A DNA stretch of 64,000 bases. Source: Inonotus obliquus (lineage: Eukaryota; Basidiomycota; Agaricomycetes; Hymenochaetales; Hymenochaetaceae). The DNA lies in the NCBI GenBank assembly GCA_032164295.1, contig JAJHTX010000013.1, forward strand, positions 1,518,911 through 1,582,910, read 5' to 3'. Made by a program: the position numbers and the translations under genes. The notes beneath the pieces were generated by a model. It was not told the DNA's origin and ran no database searches. It was given only the letters and a program-made list of their open reading frames with translations. This document shows positions 24,126-36,310 of the stretch, piece after piece (position 1 is the stretch's first letter; each line of letters starts with the position of its first letter).

Positions 24126-25487
24126 GGATTGGCCTAGGTTTGGTATATACTACGTAAGGCAGGTAATAGTGGATACTGAGAGGAGCATACCAGAACTGTC
24201 CTTGAACGGGTCGGAAGATTTGTCCACTGTAATCATTTCAATCCACTGGAAAGGCGCGTATAACGCAGGATATGCCACTTTAAATACAGTAATCTGCGGC
24301 AGGAAGAATAGGTTAAAATATGCAAGGCATCACTGCGGAATGACTGCGATCTACAAAGCGCAGTCAAGAATGTATTGCACTCCGTGCCGTTCCCTCGGTC
24401 TCCGGAAACTTTCGTGCCAACATCCTGCCACGAGACTTATCAATAAGTGGCGCAAGGCTCGTAGCATGTACGTTGGGAGAAGGGAATGGCGCGCGCTTGT
24501 GATGGACGGAGGTGTGTTAGTCGTATCAACCAATGGGCCAGAGTCTATATATGCTTACGTTATATTCTTCCACGATTTCTATGTACATAGACCATCGCGT
24601 CAAGCAAAAATCAGTTTGTGTTATACAGGCGGGTGGGAAGGTTGTCGTAGCCCTGCTAGGGTTGGACACCAGCTCGGGATCATTTGCCTACCTGCAAAGG
24701 TGGATGCAAAGGTTGGGAAAGTATAAACTCGACCAACCTGTCACATCAGTCACGTCACATGCACTAACCCGATTTGGAAGGACCCTGCGGCAAAAATCCT
24801 GAGGGACATATCATCAACCCAGAAGTTTCGTTAGTTTACCTCTCATTCTCAGGCTTCTGCACCCTCATACCACTGTCTTATGAGCATTTCAAGACAGAAA
24901 ATGTAGCCTATAACCCTCTGATAATAATTGCCTTTTATATACACGCCAAGCGTATTATAAAGACATAAATTACATAATTTTTTGGCATATGTAAGCGGCA
25001 AAATTTGGAGCTCGAAAATTTGAACATGTGCTGAAATGCACGGAAATTGCATTCTGAGTCATTTTGTAATACTCAGGTTTTTGCCTAAATTGGAAGTCAG
25101 TAAGTCCTTATTTTAGAAAAATAATTACATAGAAATGTAGCTATGGATGTCCTCTTGACATCTATGGAGGCAGAATACAGATTTGAGACTTTGTGCTGTA
25201 TCAATTTCCATTGAAGGAGTGTGCGAGGATAAGTATCCAAAAGGGGTAAGGCGCGGCATGTCACGGTTGGTCGAGTTTATACTTTCCCAACCTTATTACG
25301 GAGGGATTCGCTATGAGATTAGACTCGACTCAGACGATCAGGCGAGAGGAGAATTCCAGGTGTTCGTGGATGCCAGAGATTCGGGGCGTGTTTCTTAAGG
25401 AAGAACTCGAGGAATAGAATGTACACGCATGGCGCTTTATCTCTTTCATTTTGATATCATTATATATGAGCGAAATTGAAAGAAATC
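24126..25487. other. Intergenic, no gene recognised
   Basis: A plus-strand ORF of 200 codons (24124-24726) starts opposite the previous gene's ATG but has no family features. The region around 24950-25170 is AT-rich. No RNA gene seen. Confidence 0.45.
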
Positions 25488-26728
25488 TCAAGCGGCATCG
25501 ACGGGATTCCAAGTGACACAGCCATCTCTCCCCTTGTCCAGTGCGTCCAGTTTGGCCATTTCTTCCTTCGAAAGCTCGAAATCGAATACTTTTGCATTCT
25601 CTACGATTCTGTGAGGCTGAGACGACTTGGGAAGCGGTACGAATCTAGAAATAAATTGAGACGCATCCAAGGGGGTAGATCGGTGATTAGACCATACCCG
25701 TGCTGCAAAGACCAGCGAATTAAGACTTGCGCAGGAGTCCGTCCAGACTTGGTACATCATTAGTTTATCGTTCAATACAGTGAGGAATCGGTGCGCACGC
25801 TCTTTGCAACATCCTGAATGACAGGATGAGACAACTTCCCACGAACAAGGGGAGAGTATGCTTGGACGACAATACCATGTTCACGACAATACTCGACAAT
25901 GGGCCTTTGTTGACAGAAAGGATGCAGCTAAAGGTTATGGAATCCGGTCATGGGACTGACGATAGAATATAGGGAAGTATCCTTGTTACGAACCTCGATC
26001 TGGTTCACCGCAGGTGTTTCGAGACCAGCCGCACGTATTTCTTCCAGATGAAGAACACCGCTGTTAAGAGATAGAATTCGGATGCGTGATACGTTTCATA
26101 GGCGAAAGTGTATCCTTACTAGTTTGACACACCCACTGTCCGAATAGCGCCAGCGTCGCGCTTATCAAGAAGAGCGCGGTAGGTTTGCAAGCGCTTCTCT
26201 GTGCCAGAAAGTGGGCTGTGTATCAAGTATAGGTCGATATATGCTATAGATTCCAGAATGAGCATGGAATGGTCATGCGTGATCCGATGGGCGGGAGGAT
26301 CTACTGAATTGGAATTTCGCCAGAGAGCTCTCTATATGCGCTATCGTGGGCTCGTATCCGTGGTCAGGATGATATATTTTGGTTGCTATTATTGAAACAA
26401 TTGCTCATTAAAACGCGGTATTGTTGAAAGAGAGAGAGAGAATTGGACACACTGATAAAGATCTGTTCTCTAGGAATACCGCTCTCGCGCACAGCACGTC
26501 CGACTTCAACCTCGTTGTGATAGTACTCAGCAGAGTCGATGTGCCTGAAGATCGTCAGGTCTTCTAGGCCGTAGAATGGATGAAAGATGTTTACCGATAT
26601 CCGTGCTTGAGCGCTGCGGCACAGGCAGGGGCGCACTCATCGTTCTCAAAAACACCCAGTCCCAAAATGGGCATTTCAAACCCGGATCGAAGTTTGACGG
26701 TGGTTTGAAGAGTAAAATCCGACGCCAT
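25488..26728 (-). CDS. Aldo/keto reductase, copy 1
   Basis: Multi-exon NAD(P)H-dependent oxidoreductase of the AKR superfamily. The ATG at 26728 gives [16 protein letters not shown] and [12 protein letters not shown]; an upstream in-frame extension looks non-coding. Further exons encode [18 protein letters not shown] (catalytic Asp and Tyr), [21 protein letters not shown] (catalytic Lys), [19 protein letters not shown] (catalytic His), the segment [15 protein letters not shown] and finally [20 protein letters not shown] (cofactor-binding KSS region). The stop is at 25488 after [10 protein letters not shown]. All four catalytic tetrad residues are present. Introns are short; one at about 26440-26380 contains a GA microsatellite. 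It is a close paralog of the gene at 32734-34057 and probably reduces small aldehydes or ketones; the substrate is unknown. Confidence 0.9.
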
Positions 26729-27610
26729 CTTGACGAGTTCTGCTGGATTCTCGTTAGATGCCTTCAATGGTGAGGGTTGCAGAAGAGAAAATGGCGCGAC
26801 CAAGACCCACAAAGGACGAAGTATATAATCAGATAACCATGGCAGTCTCGGTCTGAAAGATAACGTAATCATTGTGGTATTTCCACGACGTATCACAAAA
26901 GTGCGAGGAGCAACTCTACAACATAAGCTTATTGAGAACAAAATAGGATCTGAATTATCATGGTTAGTTATTCGTCAATGCTCCCGATTTGCTCAGCATT
27001 GCTTGGCACTTCCGCGAGTCATGACGCGAGCCCCGTAGTACTAGTAAGAGTGGAGGACCGCCGAGTACCACGAAGCCTCTGCGGCGTGTGCAATAATTGC
27101 GATGATTCACGGCGAGAAGCGCGAGATCCTATCGCCTTTCGATCCCCTTCGGTCTCTTCGTCGCATTCAGAAAGCCCCGTCAAATGACACTATAGAGGCA
27201 CGTTATAGAACCATCTCGTGTTCATCCAGCTCAGTCATCGGAGTATTTTCACGCCCGAAAACGAGAATATCGGATACGCGACAGAACTAGGCTGCCGCAG
27301 TTCATCTGCTTCATGTATTGGCTGCGTGCGGTAAACTTGACACATTATTCGCAAGTTATTTGCGTAGGTAGGATCGCCACTATTTGGTGAAACCCGCTGA
27401 CGAGGAAGGGTTTCTTGTAATAACTGCATCATGTGAAGGGATTGGACTCTCGTCCAGAAGGTACATGTATATAAAAACGAACCAGACACCTTCAGCAACA
27501 GCTGACCATCGGTAAACTTCAAAGGCGTATAAATAAACTAATAAAGATTTAGTCTGAGCGATTTCTACAACGACGGACATGTCGGTGTACCCATGTACCA
27601 ACAGGTACCT
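26729..27610. other. Intergenic, no gene recognised
   Basis: Promoter region of AKR copy 1 and 3' flank of the hydrolase. Short ORFs lack features. Confidence 0.45.
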
Positions 27611-28867
27611 CATACCAAGCAGGTCGCCAACGTATCCATCAAGTACTCGGGCTCGTCCCAAAGAGCCTGCGACAGACAGTCTTAGAATACCTATCCTTCA
27701 ACTAAGAAAAAATTAAGACGCACGTAATGATTCGACCCCTCCATTGTGACAAAATCGATTGGACGAACGTCAAGCCCCTCGCGCTTCCAACGTTCGGCGT
27801 CCTTTCTCATCTCCCAAGCGGCCCAAATGATATTCCATACCGTACGTGTCCCGTCGAGTACAGTAATCTTCAGTTTGGACAGTGGAAGGTTTGTCGAAGA
27901 GTCGGAGGTATTCGATGCGAGTGCGGCTTTGTATTGTTCGTACAGCGTCGTCTCGCGTACCGTGAAGTAGAACGCGATTTCTGAGCGCATAATAGGTGAA
28001 GTATCTGTAATCGTCGCATATTCTTCCGGAGATCTGTTCGCGCTCGTTGGAGGCTTGACGGGTTTCGGAGGTATCCGGAGTTGCAGCATGCTGAGGTCAT
28101 GTATGCGAGCATCAGGAGCAAAACAAGGATGTGTGAAGTATGTTGTGAACCAGCTGTCGATTATGGCAGGTTTATTCTCAAACGGAATTTCGTCGTCCCA
28201 TAATGGATGGTAAGCACCATCGGGTGATGGCAATCCGAGGAATTGATATACCGCCTCTGAAACGTCGTTTCAGAAATAGTGAAAAGGCAGTCGGAGATAG
28301 CTTATTTCACGAACCATAAATGAAATAGTGCCGAAGGTATTGCTCGAGAACCTGGGTGACTTGTTTCGGGTATTTGGTAAAGTTTGCCAGGAACGCGAAA
28401 GACGTTATATTTCCGAGTGACCATCCGAGCAGACCGATACCTCCCGCCTTGAAATCGTCCTGTGCAGGAGGTATTTTGAGCTCGTTAACGACCCATACGA
28501 GAAAATGAGCGATCTCGAGTCCTCTATCAAAGAGGAACTGGCGATGTTTAGAGTCATCCGTACTTCGTAGGGTATCAAGCTCCGAATCGTTGAATGGAGT
28601 AGAGCCGACATAGTCTCTGCGATTGAGAGCGATGATACGGACATTATGCTTAGGGGCATGAGGTAAGAGACGCTGGAAGGAGACTGGCAGTAAAGGTGAT
28701 GCGTTGGGCGTGGATCAAATGTACACGAGTTGATCGGAGTATGACATACGTGCATGGTAGGTATTGCCGTGTAAACATACCAGGGTAGTGTAGTTGTCTG
28801 TGTCTGGTTTTCCTGAGTCGACATAGGCGAAGTGGATGCCGGACTGTTTGATGTGAGCGGTCTGCAT
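27611..28867 (-). CDS. Alpha/beta hydrolase-fold protein
   Basis: The ATG at 28867 gives MQTAHIKQSGIHFAYVDSG followed by TTLVCLHGNTYHA (oxyanion HGN strand). The next exon continues FQRLLPHAPKHNVRIIALNR and RDYVGSTPF, then the nucleophile elbow LLGWSLGN (G-x-S-x-G, about 28420-28440). A following exon holds AVYQFLGLPSPDGAYHPLWD, and LKITVLDGTRTVWNIIWAAW likely includes the acid residue. The catalytic His is in GSNHY; a GTGCGT donor right after it splices over a ~55-nt intron to LWDEPEYLMDTLATCLV with a stop at 27611. Without this splice the frame stops at 27691 and loses the conserved tail. Cytosolic; esterase, lipase or epoxide-hydrolase-like activity is possible, exact reaction unknown. It is divergent from the KRE6-like gene. 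Confidence 0.85.
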
Positions 28868-29580
28868 GTCGAAAGAGAGGATGACGATGGAGGAACAAGA
28901 AGAGAAGGATGATAAGAAAAAGCAATACTAATAGTACCGAGGTTCCAGTAAATGATAGCACATGGTGCTTTTAAATGTACTTTTAGAGAACAGCGGAAGG
29001 ACGATGCGAAGCTACTCGACCTATGTAGCTAGCAATTGCATTGCAATCCACCAGGGGTGCCGGTGCGGTGCTGAGCACCAACCCAACCATGACTGACGCT
29101 GACCAATACAGTAATGACTAAGCAGTGCTTTCTCGGAGTGAACTGAATTCGCGCCTCCGAACATACATTTAACAACGCAAAATATAGGGAAGGCGCTGTA
29201 CAGCGACGAGGGATAGGGAGAGAGACAAGTGAATAATATAAACGGTGGCATTACTACCATGGACGTTAACTAAACATGGCACGCCCAAGTTGCACGGATG
29301 ACTAGTTGCACACTGGATTTATCGAGGAGTTTGTGCACCGCGAATGAGCGCTGTTGACGACGATTGATGAAAATGAAGACCAAGAGGTGCTAAGTGAAAT
29401 GAATACGACGATAACGAACGGCGGTCATTGTTGTACTGTTCTATTCGCTCGGGCTACTTGCGCCGTTCTAATACTATACTAGTTCAGGGCCAAGCATCCT
29501 CTCGTCCTCTCTCTCCCACAACTCTCCTCCTCTTCTTCCCTCCTCTCCCCTCCACCGGGTCGTCTGCAGTGAAGGCAACA
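28868..29580. promoter_or_regulatory. Divergent intergenic region between the hydrolase and the KRE6-like gene
   Basis: About 710 bp separate the two start codons, so both promoters must lie here. A pyrimidine-rich tract (about 29495-29560) precedes the KRE6-like ATG, as is common before basidiomycete start sites. No specific operator identified. Confidence 0.4.
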
Positions 29581-32090
29581 ATGTCCGAGCAGCACGATGC
29601 CAACAACATTCGACACAGCCGCCAGCAACACCAGCAGGACCAGGATCAGCACCATGACAGTCAAGCTTCCTCCTCTTCCTCTTCGTCCTCTCCACCCTCT
29701 TCCGACGAACTAGCAACTCCTGTTCCACCAACTCCTGGCTCACTTTCTTCTCCTACTGTCGACTCGCCGCTCCTTTCTACTCATCCTCCTTGGCTGCGTA
29801 CTTCTTCTTTCAGTTACATCAACTCCCCGCTCAACCCGAATGCACAATCCCTCCCGCGTTCTCGTCCCAGCAGTGCACGCATTTCTCGCCTCATGTCTGA
29901 GGAGGCGGCTGCATTTGGCTCTAATACGGGTAGTCACCGAGGCTCGATGTTGTTGTACAAGCTCGCGTCCGAGGATGATCAGGCACTTCAAGTTCCCCTG
30001 CCAAATCGTCGCTTTTCGTTCGGCTCAGGCTCAGACAGTGTCTTATCATTCGATGGAAAGTACCCCTCGGGCACACCGCGCGGCGTGATCCCTTACGTGT
30101 ATGACCCCGAGCTTGACGATAATAGTAAAGACGAGGACGAGGACGAATTGCATCGATTAGACGACCGCACACGACTCACTTGGTCTTGGCGAGGCCTGGC
30201 GAATTTCGGTCTCCTCTTTACCCTTATCATCGCCCTTCTCTGTCTTTTTATTCTTTATCCAGTTGTGTATTTTACCCTCAATAATGCTCGTCTCCTCGCT
30301 ATCGATAGCAACATTAACATCAACGCGACCGGTCAAAACCCTGTCCTTTTCCAAATGCCCCAGCTCGTTGACCCCGACACTCCCAAGGATGCAAGGAATA
30401 GAACCGGTTTCGACGGTAGGCAGTACACGCTCGTTTTCAGCGACGAGTTCAACAAGGATGGCCGAACGTTTTACCCTGGTGACGATCCATACTGGGAAGC
30501 GGTAGATCTATGGTATTGGGCAACAGGCGACCTTGGTGAGTCTTCCTCCGGTCTTTCGTCTAGTCGGTTTCTCACATGACCATTCTCGTCCTATCAGAAT
30601 GGTACGACCCTAAGAACGCCTTTACACGCGACGGAAACCTCGTCTTACTCGTCGAGCAAATTCTGGACCCCACCGAGAACCACGGCATGCAGTTCCGATC
30701 AGCGATGATACAGACTTGGAACAAGTTTTGCTTCACGAAAGGGTACATTGAAGTCAGGATGAGCTTGCCGGGGCCGGATGAAGAGACAGAAGGCTTTGTA
30801 AGTGTTCTATGTGCCCAGGATACATGACGTTTCTGATTGTTGCTACAGTGGCCCGGCGCGTGGACTATGGGCAACCTCGCCAGACCAGGATACGGCGGGT
30901 CCACGGACGGTGAGACAGAGTATACCTTCAGAATCTTTCCTACTCTAACCATCGGTGTTTCGCGTCAGGTGTCTGGCCATATTCGTATAATGAATGTGAC
31001 GTTGGCACGTTCCCGAATCAGACCTATGCAGATGGTTCTGGGCCTGCTGCAGCTCTACACACGGATCGAGGTCGCGATAGATATAACAATGAGTTGTCAT
31101 GGCTCTCCGGACAGAAGCTCTCGTAAGCGCATATTTCCTTCCCGCGTTTCCATCCACGTTCTTATTCATTCTACTCGCGTGCTGCATAGGTCTTGCACAT
31201 GTCCCGGAGAAGATCACCCGGGCCCAACTGTCGGCAAGGGTCGTGGTGCTCCTGAAATCGATATACTCGAGGCGCAAAAGAATAAGCTAGGACCTGGTGG
31301 AAAGACTTCGCAATCGGCTCAGTTTGCTCCCTTTTCAGCCGACTACCTCCACCAGAATAGCAGCACGGATGACTATATGATTTTCGACCCAGTAGTTACT
31401 CAACCGAATACATTCCTCGGTTCTGCTGTACAACAGTCGGTATCAGCATTGTCGGACTTGCCCTCAGATCTCTTCAACGGGTCGGGAGGAGTCCCAGCTG
31501 TCTTTGGTTTCGAATATTGGACTGATGAGAACCATCCGGAGGAAGGCTACATCCAATGGGTGGCAAGCGGAGTACCGTCGTGGCGCATGGGTGCAGGATC
31601 GATAATTGAAGACCCGCTTCCATTGGGCAGCGGAGTAGGTAGACGGTTGGTTTCTGAAGAGCCTATGGTGCGTAATTCTCCTTTCTTTTGATGCGACTGT
31701 TTTACAGTTTTTTTTCTTAGGCAATTATTCTCAACCTGGCTATCTCGGAATCATTTCAGGATGTCGTCTTGTCGACCATGACCTTCCCTAATGAAATGCA
31801 CATTGATTACGTGAGAGTTTACCAACGCGAAGGGGAGGAGAATATTGGTTGCTCGCCGCCGGGTTATCCAACCGTCGATTACATCAACAATCACCTTGAA
31901 GCTTATACGAGTATGCCATCATATTTCAGTCCTATGATCGGCATCTTACTAGCCTTTCCTTTCTCTAGACCCGAACTGGACTTCTTGGGAAGGAGCCGGA
32001 TACACGAAACCGAGGAATAGTTTGGTATGCCGCTCTTATTCCACAAGTCTATTCCATTTCTAATATGCTTCAAAGTATGATGGATGCTAA
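29581..32090 (+). CDS. KRE6: KRE6/SKN1-type beta-glucan synthesis-associated protein (GH16)
   Basis: Eight exons can be joined in frame: 29581-30535, 30598-30797, 30849-30909, 30969-31122, 31190-31667, 31721-31910, 31969-32024 and 32076-32090, giving 702 residues. The N-terminal ~200 residues are a cytosolic disordered region (poly-Ser, Pro/Ser). A single transmembrane helix follows (LLFTLIIALLCLFILYPVVY), making a type II membrane protein. The lumenal GH16-like domain contains LVFSDEFNKDGRTFYPGDDP, WPGAWTMGNLARPGYGG, the catalytic-type motif EIDILEAQ and IDYVRVYQ. The tiny last exon encodes YDGC before the stop, the usual family C-terminus. KRE6 and SKN1 act in the secretory pathway in beta-1,6-glucan assembly of the cell wall. 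Both acidic residues of the ExDxxE motif are intact. Confidence 0.95.
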
Positions 32091-32733
32091 GAATGGTAGA
32101 AGCAGCATCGATTTTTCTAATGCGCTCTGCCGCCATTCGGGTCTGTCTGTGCTTGTCCTACCCAAACTTTCCTTCTGCGCTACCTTCCATACTTCCTGTC
32201 TCCCATCCTTCCTTACGCGCTTATCTCGGCAGAGAAGTTAGTCGTATTCGGAATCGGGTTTTCTGCGCTGCGGAAGCCTGTGCCCTATGCTTATGCATTC
32301 TCCTCTTCAAGTTCCTCGGACTCGCTGCATCACCCATGGATCTTGGGTCCGCGCTTTCAGTTGTTGCCTGTCCATTCGTTTCGTTATTGCCCGAAATATA
32401 GCTTGCCACCGAACTTTACAGCCGTAATTTACCCTCATTCTCGTTCTTTCACTTTCTCGTGGACTTTGTATTCCGATGTTTTTTTATTTGTCCGACCACG
32501 TACTCTTCGATACTTTCCCGGGGCTTGTCGTCTGCACGCTACCATTTCTATATTCATACTTTCTTTCTTTCAAAGACAGTGCATTCAACGCCGTTAACGA
32601 TGCATGCAAGTTTGTTTACATTTTCGTTTTTTGTATAGTGGGAAAGCGAGTTACAATAATAATCAATAAGTGAGCTGCATTACTCAGCTCTTTCTCATTC
32701 CTTGACCATCAGCTACCCACAACAAGACGTATT
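32091..32733. other. Intergenic, no gene recognised
   Basis: KRE6-like 3' UTR (pyrimidine-rich) and promoter of AKR copy 2. The two ~105-codon ORFs here lack features. Confidence 0.45.
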
Positions 32734-34057
32734 ATGGCTACAAAGCAGTTTACGCTACAATCAAAAGTAAAGCTACTTTCCGGACATGAGATGCCGGTGT
32801 TGGGACTTGGCGTCTACCAGAACAGAGACTGTTTTCCAGCTTGCGAGGCTGCGCTCAGTCATGGATATAGGTGAGCAGCGACTTCTCGCGCATCGTTCGA
32901 ATGCTGAAGCAAAGTGGCGGCGACGTCCCCGTGAATTGGATGCTTCCTCACTTGTTCCGACGATTGAATCCATTCTCATCCATCACGCTTCGGCCGCTGA
33001 TGGACATCAAATGGAAGACTTCTCGATACGGCGCAGATGTATAGGAATGAGGCCGAAGTAGGTCGGGCTGTGAAGGAGAGCGGGATTCCTCGCGAGGAGA
33101 TATTCATCAGTAAGCACCTTACTCAGATACATTCTGTTGCGCCACGTTGATGATACCATCCAGCTACAAAAATTGTCCAGGGTTCTCATGGTTATGAGTC
33201 TGCTTTGTCGGTTGTCGAGGAATCATTAGCAAAGCTAGGCGTCTGTTCGTGGATCCTTCATCTTGAATGTGTTCTCAGGGCCTGACGGTCTGGTATGCAG
33301 CTTACATCGACCTTTACTTGATCCACAGCCCCCTGTCTGGAAAGGATAAGCGCCTGGATACTTACCGTGCTCTGTTGAAGAAACGGGATGAAGGAAAGAT
33401 AAGAAGTGTTGGCGTATCGAATTAGTGCGCGACCGTTTCTATCCAAAGGCATCTCCACCACCGTTTATCGAAATCTCTGTTTCCATGTAGCGGTGTCCAT
33501 CACCTTGAGGAACTTAAGGAAGCTGGTTTAGAGACTCCGACTGTAAATCAGATCGAGGTATTCGTCGTTCAACGTCATGCGGTTGAATCACTCCTCATCA
33601 TGTTTTGTAGTTGCATCCATTTTGTCAACAGAAGGATATTGTCGCTTACTGTAACGAGCGTGGCATTGTTATTCAGGCGTACTGTCCTCTAGTTCGCGGT
33701 GATTTTACGAGTTCGGTTTTGCAGGAGATTGCAAAGACTGTTTGTTTGTTTGCTTTTTACTTGTATCCTGACAACCTAAAGCATCCCACAGAAAAATAAA
33801 GCCCCGGCCCAAGTCCTGGTTCGATGGTCCCTTCAGAGAGGGTGAGCAGCATGACGGATCTTGACCAGAAGTTCCGAATTCTAATCCCGTTCAATCTTAG
33901 CTTTGTTCCACTGCCAAAGTCTTCGAATCCGGAGCGAGTCGTGTCGAATGCAGACGTATTCAGCTTCACACTTTCTGATGGCGAAGTAGCAAAGCTCGAC
34001 GCACTCGACAAGGGTTCCTCCGGTGCCATTAGTTGGAACCCTGTTAACGCACTTTGA
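32734..34057 (+). CDS. Aldo/keto reductase, copy 2
   Basis: The ATG at 32734 opens [17 protein letters not shown] and [20 protein letters not shown] donor at about 32871 joins to [18 protein letters not shown] (catalytic Asp and Tyr) near 33022. Subsequent exons encode [17 protein letters not shown] (Lys), [17 protein letters not shown] (His), [47 protein letters not shown] and finally [20 protein letters not shown] with stop at 34057 after ISWNPVNAL. Introns are about 50-160 nt. All four AKR catalytic residues are present. It matches copy 1 in exon order, motifs and the NPV ending, but is on the opposite strand 6 kb away. Substrate unknown. Confidence 0.88.
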
Positions 34058-34282
34058 ACCACGGCAGTGGTCTATAGCGCGATCTGTTGAATTTAGAAAC
34101 AAATATGTATAAAAAGTTCACGAGTAAGATATGGAAAAGTCCTGATCTTCTCAGTCGACTGTATAAGGATGACACTCTCAATCACGGAAATTGCGATGGG
34201 ATTGGAAGTGATTTCTCGTGTGATTTCAGCTCGTCTAACCCTGGAGATAATACAGTCTTTTTCACAGCCATTTGCAGAAGTA

Positions 34283-35516
34283 CAGTCACATGACAAAAGT
34301 TTTGTCACGTTCACATCACAATACAACCACTCTTTACCTTATACCACAACAACCACTGACTCAATCATGCCCAAACAACTTAGATCCTCTAACACTACTT
34401 CTGCTCAACGTGCTGCTATACTTAATCTTTTCCAAACTCAACTCCCTTGTGAGGAAATTGCAAAAGCCTTCAATTGCACTGTTCGTACTATACAGCGCAT
34501 TCTCAAGAACCATGCTAAGCGAGGCCATGTTGATGATCTACCCAGAAGCGGACATCCACACAAGATTGGTGACAGAGGGTCTTGTTATCTGCAGCGCTCC
34601 CTTGATGGCAACAGATGTCAAACACTTGCTAACATCACCCAAAATCTTAATGCTGGTGCACTCATACTCATTGCCTCCAGGACTGTCCAGAGGTCCATAC
34701 ATCGTAATTTGGGGATGTTCTCATGCCATGCATGCAAGAAACCATTTCTAACTGATGAACATAAGGAGAGGAGGCTGGAGTGGGGGGAGGCTGCAATTGA
34801 CCATCGAAAGGAGGAGTGATATAGGGTGATCTGGACAGATGAATTCTCAGTTGAGCTTGGAAAGCACTCAAAGGCTTCTCTGGTATAGTGTTGCACTGAA
34901 GAGGCATTTGATGAGAAGTGTTTGGCAGCTACTTTTAAGTCAGAAAGGACGAGTGTCATGGTTTGGGGGTTTATTGCATATAACAAGAAGGGTTCACTTA
35001 TATTCATCCCCAAGGACAGGAGGAAGGGTGTAGATTATGTTGATTTGGTTATGGCAGGACCTCTCTGGGACTTTTATGCAGAGCTGTATGAGGAGAGGAG
35101 GGTTGCAAAAGTGATGGAAGATGGGGCACCAGTTCACAGATGCAAGGTGGCACAAGAGTTTAGGAATATCAACTCAATAGAGAGGTTCCTCCACCCAGCT
35201 CAGTCACCAGACATGACCCCAATTGAACATGTTTGATATCTGATAAAAATTGCAATCAACAAGAGACCAGTCAGGCCTAGAAATAAGGAGGAGTTGAAGA
35301 GAGCACTTTTGGAGAAATGGGAAAAGATTGATATTAAAGTAATTAACAAACTCATAGATGACATGCCTAGACATGTTGAACAGTTAGTAGAGGTTAGGGG
35401 AGCATCTACTTAATACTAATTGGATAGATATTTAATTTGTTATGAAGTAATACAATTAAAAAGTCTACGGTACAAAGTGAAAAATGTGACATGATAAAAC
35501 TTTTGTCATGTAATTG
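34283..35516 (+). mobile_element. Tc1/mariner DNA transposon with terminal inverted repeats, degenerate
   Basis: A 1.23-kb element bounded by TA dinucleotides (34281-34282 and 35517-35518). The 28-bp inverted repeats at 34283-34310 and 35489-35516 share the core ACATGACAAAAGTTTT with four mismatches overall. Inside lies one transposase frame with three stops. TA target duplication and TIR layout are typical of Tc1/mariner. Confidence 0.88.
34367..35413 (+). pseudogene. Tc1/mariner transposase, inactivated by three in-frame stops
   Basis: One frame of 349 codons from the ATG at 34367 to TAA at 35413. The N-terminus has a helix-turn-helix typical of paired-like DNA binding (SAQRAAILNLFQ, EEIAKAFNCTVRTIQRILK). 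The catalytic domain shows IWTDEFSVELG (first Asp), KVMEDGAPVHR (second Asp) and SPDMTPIEHV (third acidic residue). Stops occur at 34817 (TGA), just before the first catalytic Asp, at about 34888 (TAG), and at about 35234 (TGA), where the family usually has Trp after the PIE(N/H)V motif. No frameshift is needed, so decay is by point mutation only and still moderate. Confidence 0.88.
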
Positions 35517-36310
35517 TACAGTCTTTTTCAAAGTCCTGCAACACGTGCCAATTGCCAATTTTGGCCAGTCCAGTATCTTAGAACACAAAATGGGGTTTAT
35601 ATAGACTACAGGCCCTTGGGCAAAGTAGGAGGGAGTGATGGGGGAAAAAGTGAAAAGGCATACCAGAGTCAAGGAGACCCCCACCAGTAAGCGCAAAGTG
35701 GTACATGTGCTTCAGTGGAGTGGAGCGGAGTCTGGTGGAGAAAAGTGGGGTGAGACCATGTGGGCGCAATATAGGATAAATAATAGAACAGTGAGAATAC
35801 AAAGTGAATGAGAAAAGAACATGTACAATGTGCGATATAAATAACAACTGAGTTGAATCAGTAAGATTGAGTAATAATGGATGACCAAGCAAAGATGACT
35901 GTTGAAGTCTTAAGTAATCACAGTTTGCCTAATAGAATTTTCTTGTAACAGCATAGACAGGGCCACATAAGTACTTTCTCTGTGTGGAAAACATGCACGT
36001 GTCCGTTGCAACTTAATATGTCACTTCTTTGCATGTATAATCTGTGCTCTCACTTTGTCATGCATTCTGATGACTTTGTTGTAGTCTGCTGCTAGACGTT
36101 CGAGTTTTAAATACCCCAGGGCTTCCTGTACCATGAAGGCTTTATGCTCGAGACGAATGATATTGGAGAGTAGTTTTCTGTAGCAGATTGCCAACTCCTG
36201 ACAAAAGCAGATTGACACGCTATAAAGAAAAGTTGTTTCCTGCCAATATCTGTCCCAATCGGTGCCAAGAATTTCGAGGATGCTAGTCATGAGTTCGTAG
36301 CAATCAATGT
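35517..36310. other. Spacer between the Tc1 element and the inverted-repeat block
   Basis: No gene recognised. A minus-strand frame at 36021-36359 (112 codons, helical, HKAFMVQEALGYLKLERLAA) may be a remnant of a repeat ORF; it runs into the short inverted repeat at 36311. Confidence 0.4.

Noticed and set aside
24124..24726. Plus-strand ORF of 200 codons
   Set aside because: Unusual composition, no motif, no splice logic; starts opposite the ATG of the minus-strand gene. Treated as chance.
32084..32597. Two plus-strand ORFs after the KRE6-like gene
   Set aside because: They lie in the pyrimidine-rich 3' UTR; the KRE6 frame ends properly at 32090 through a small last exon.
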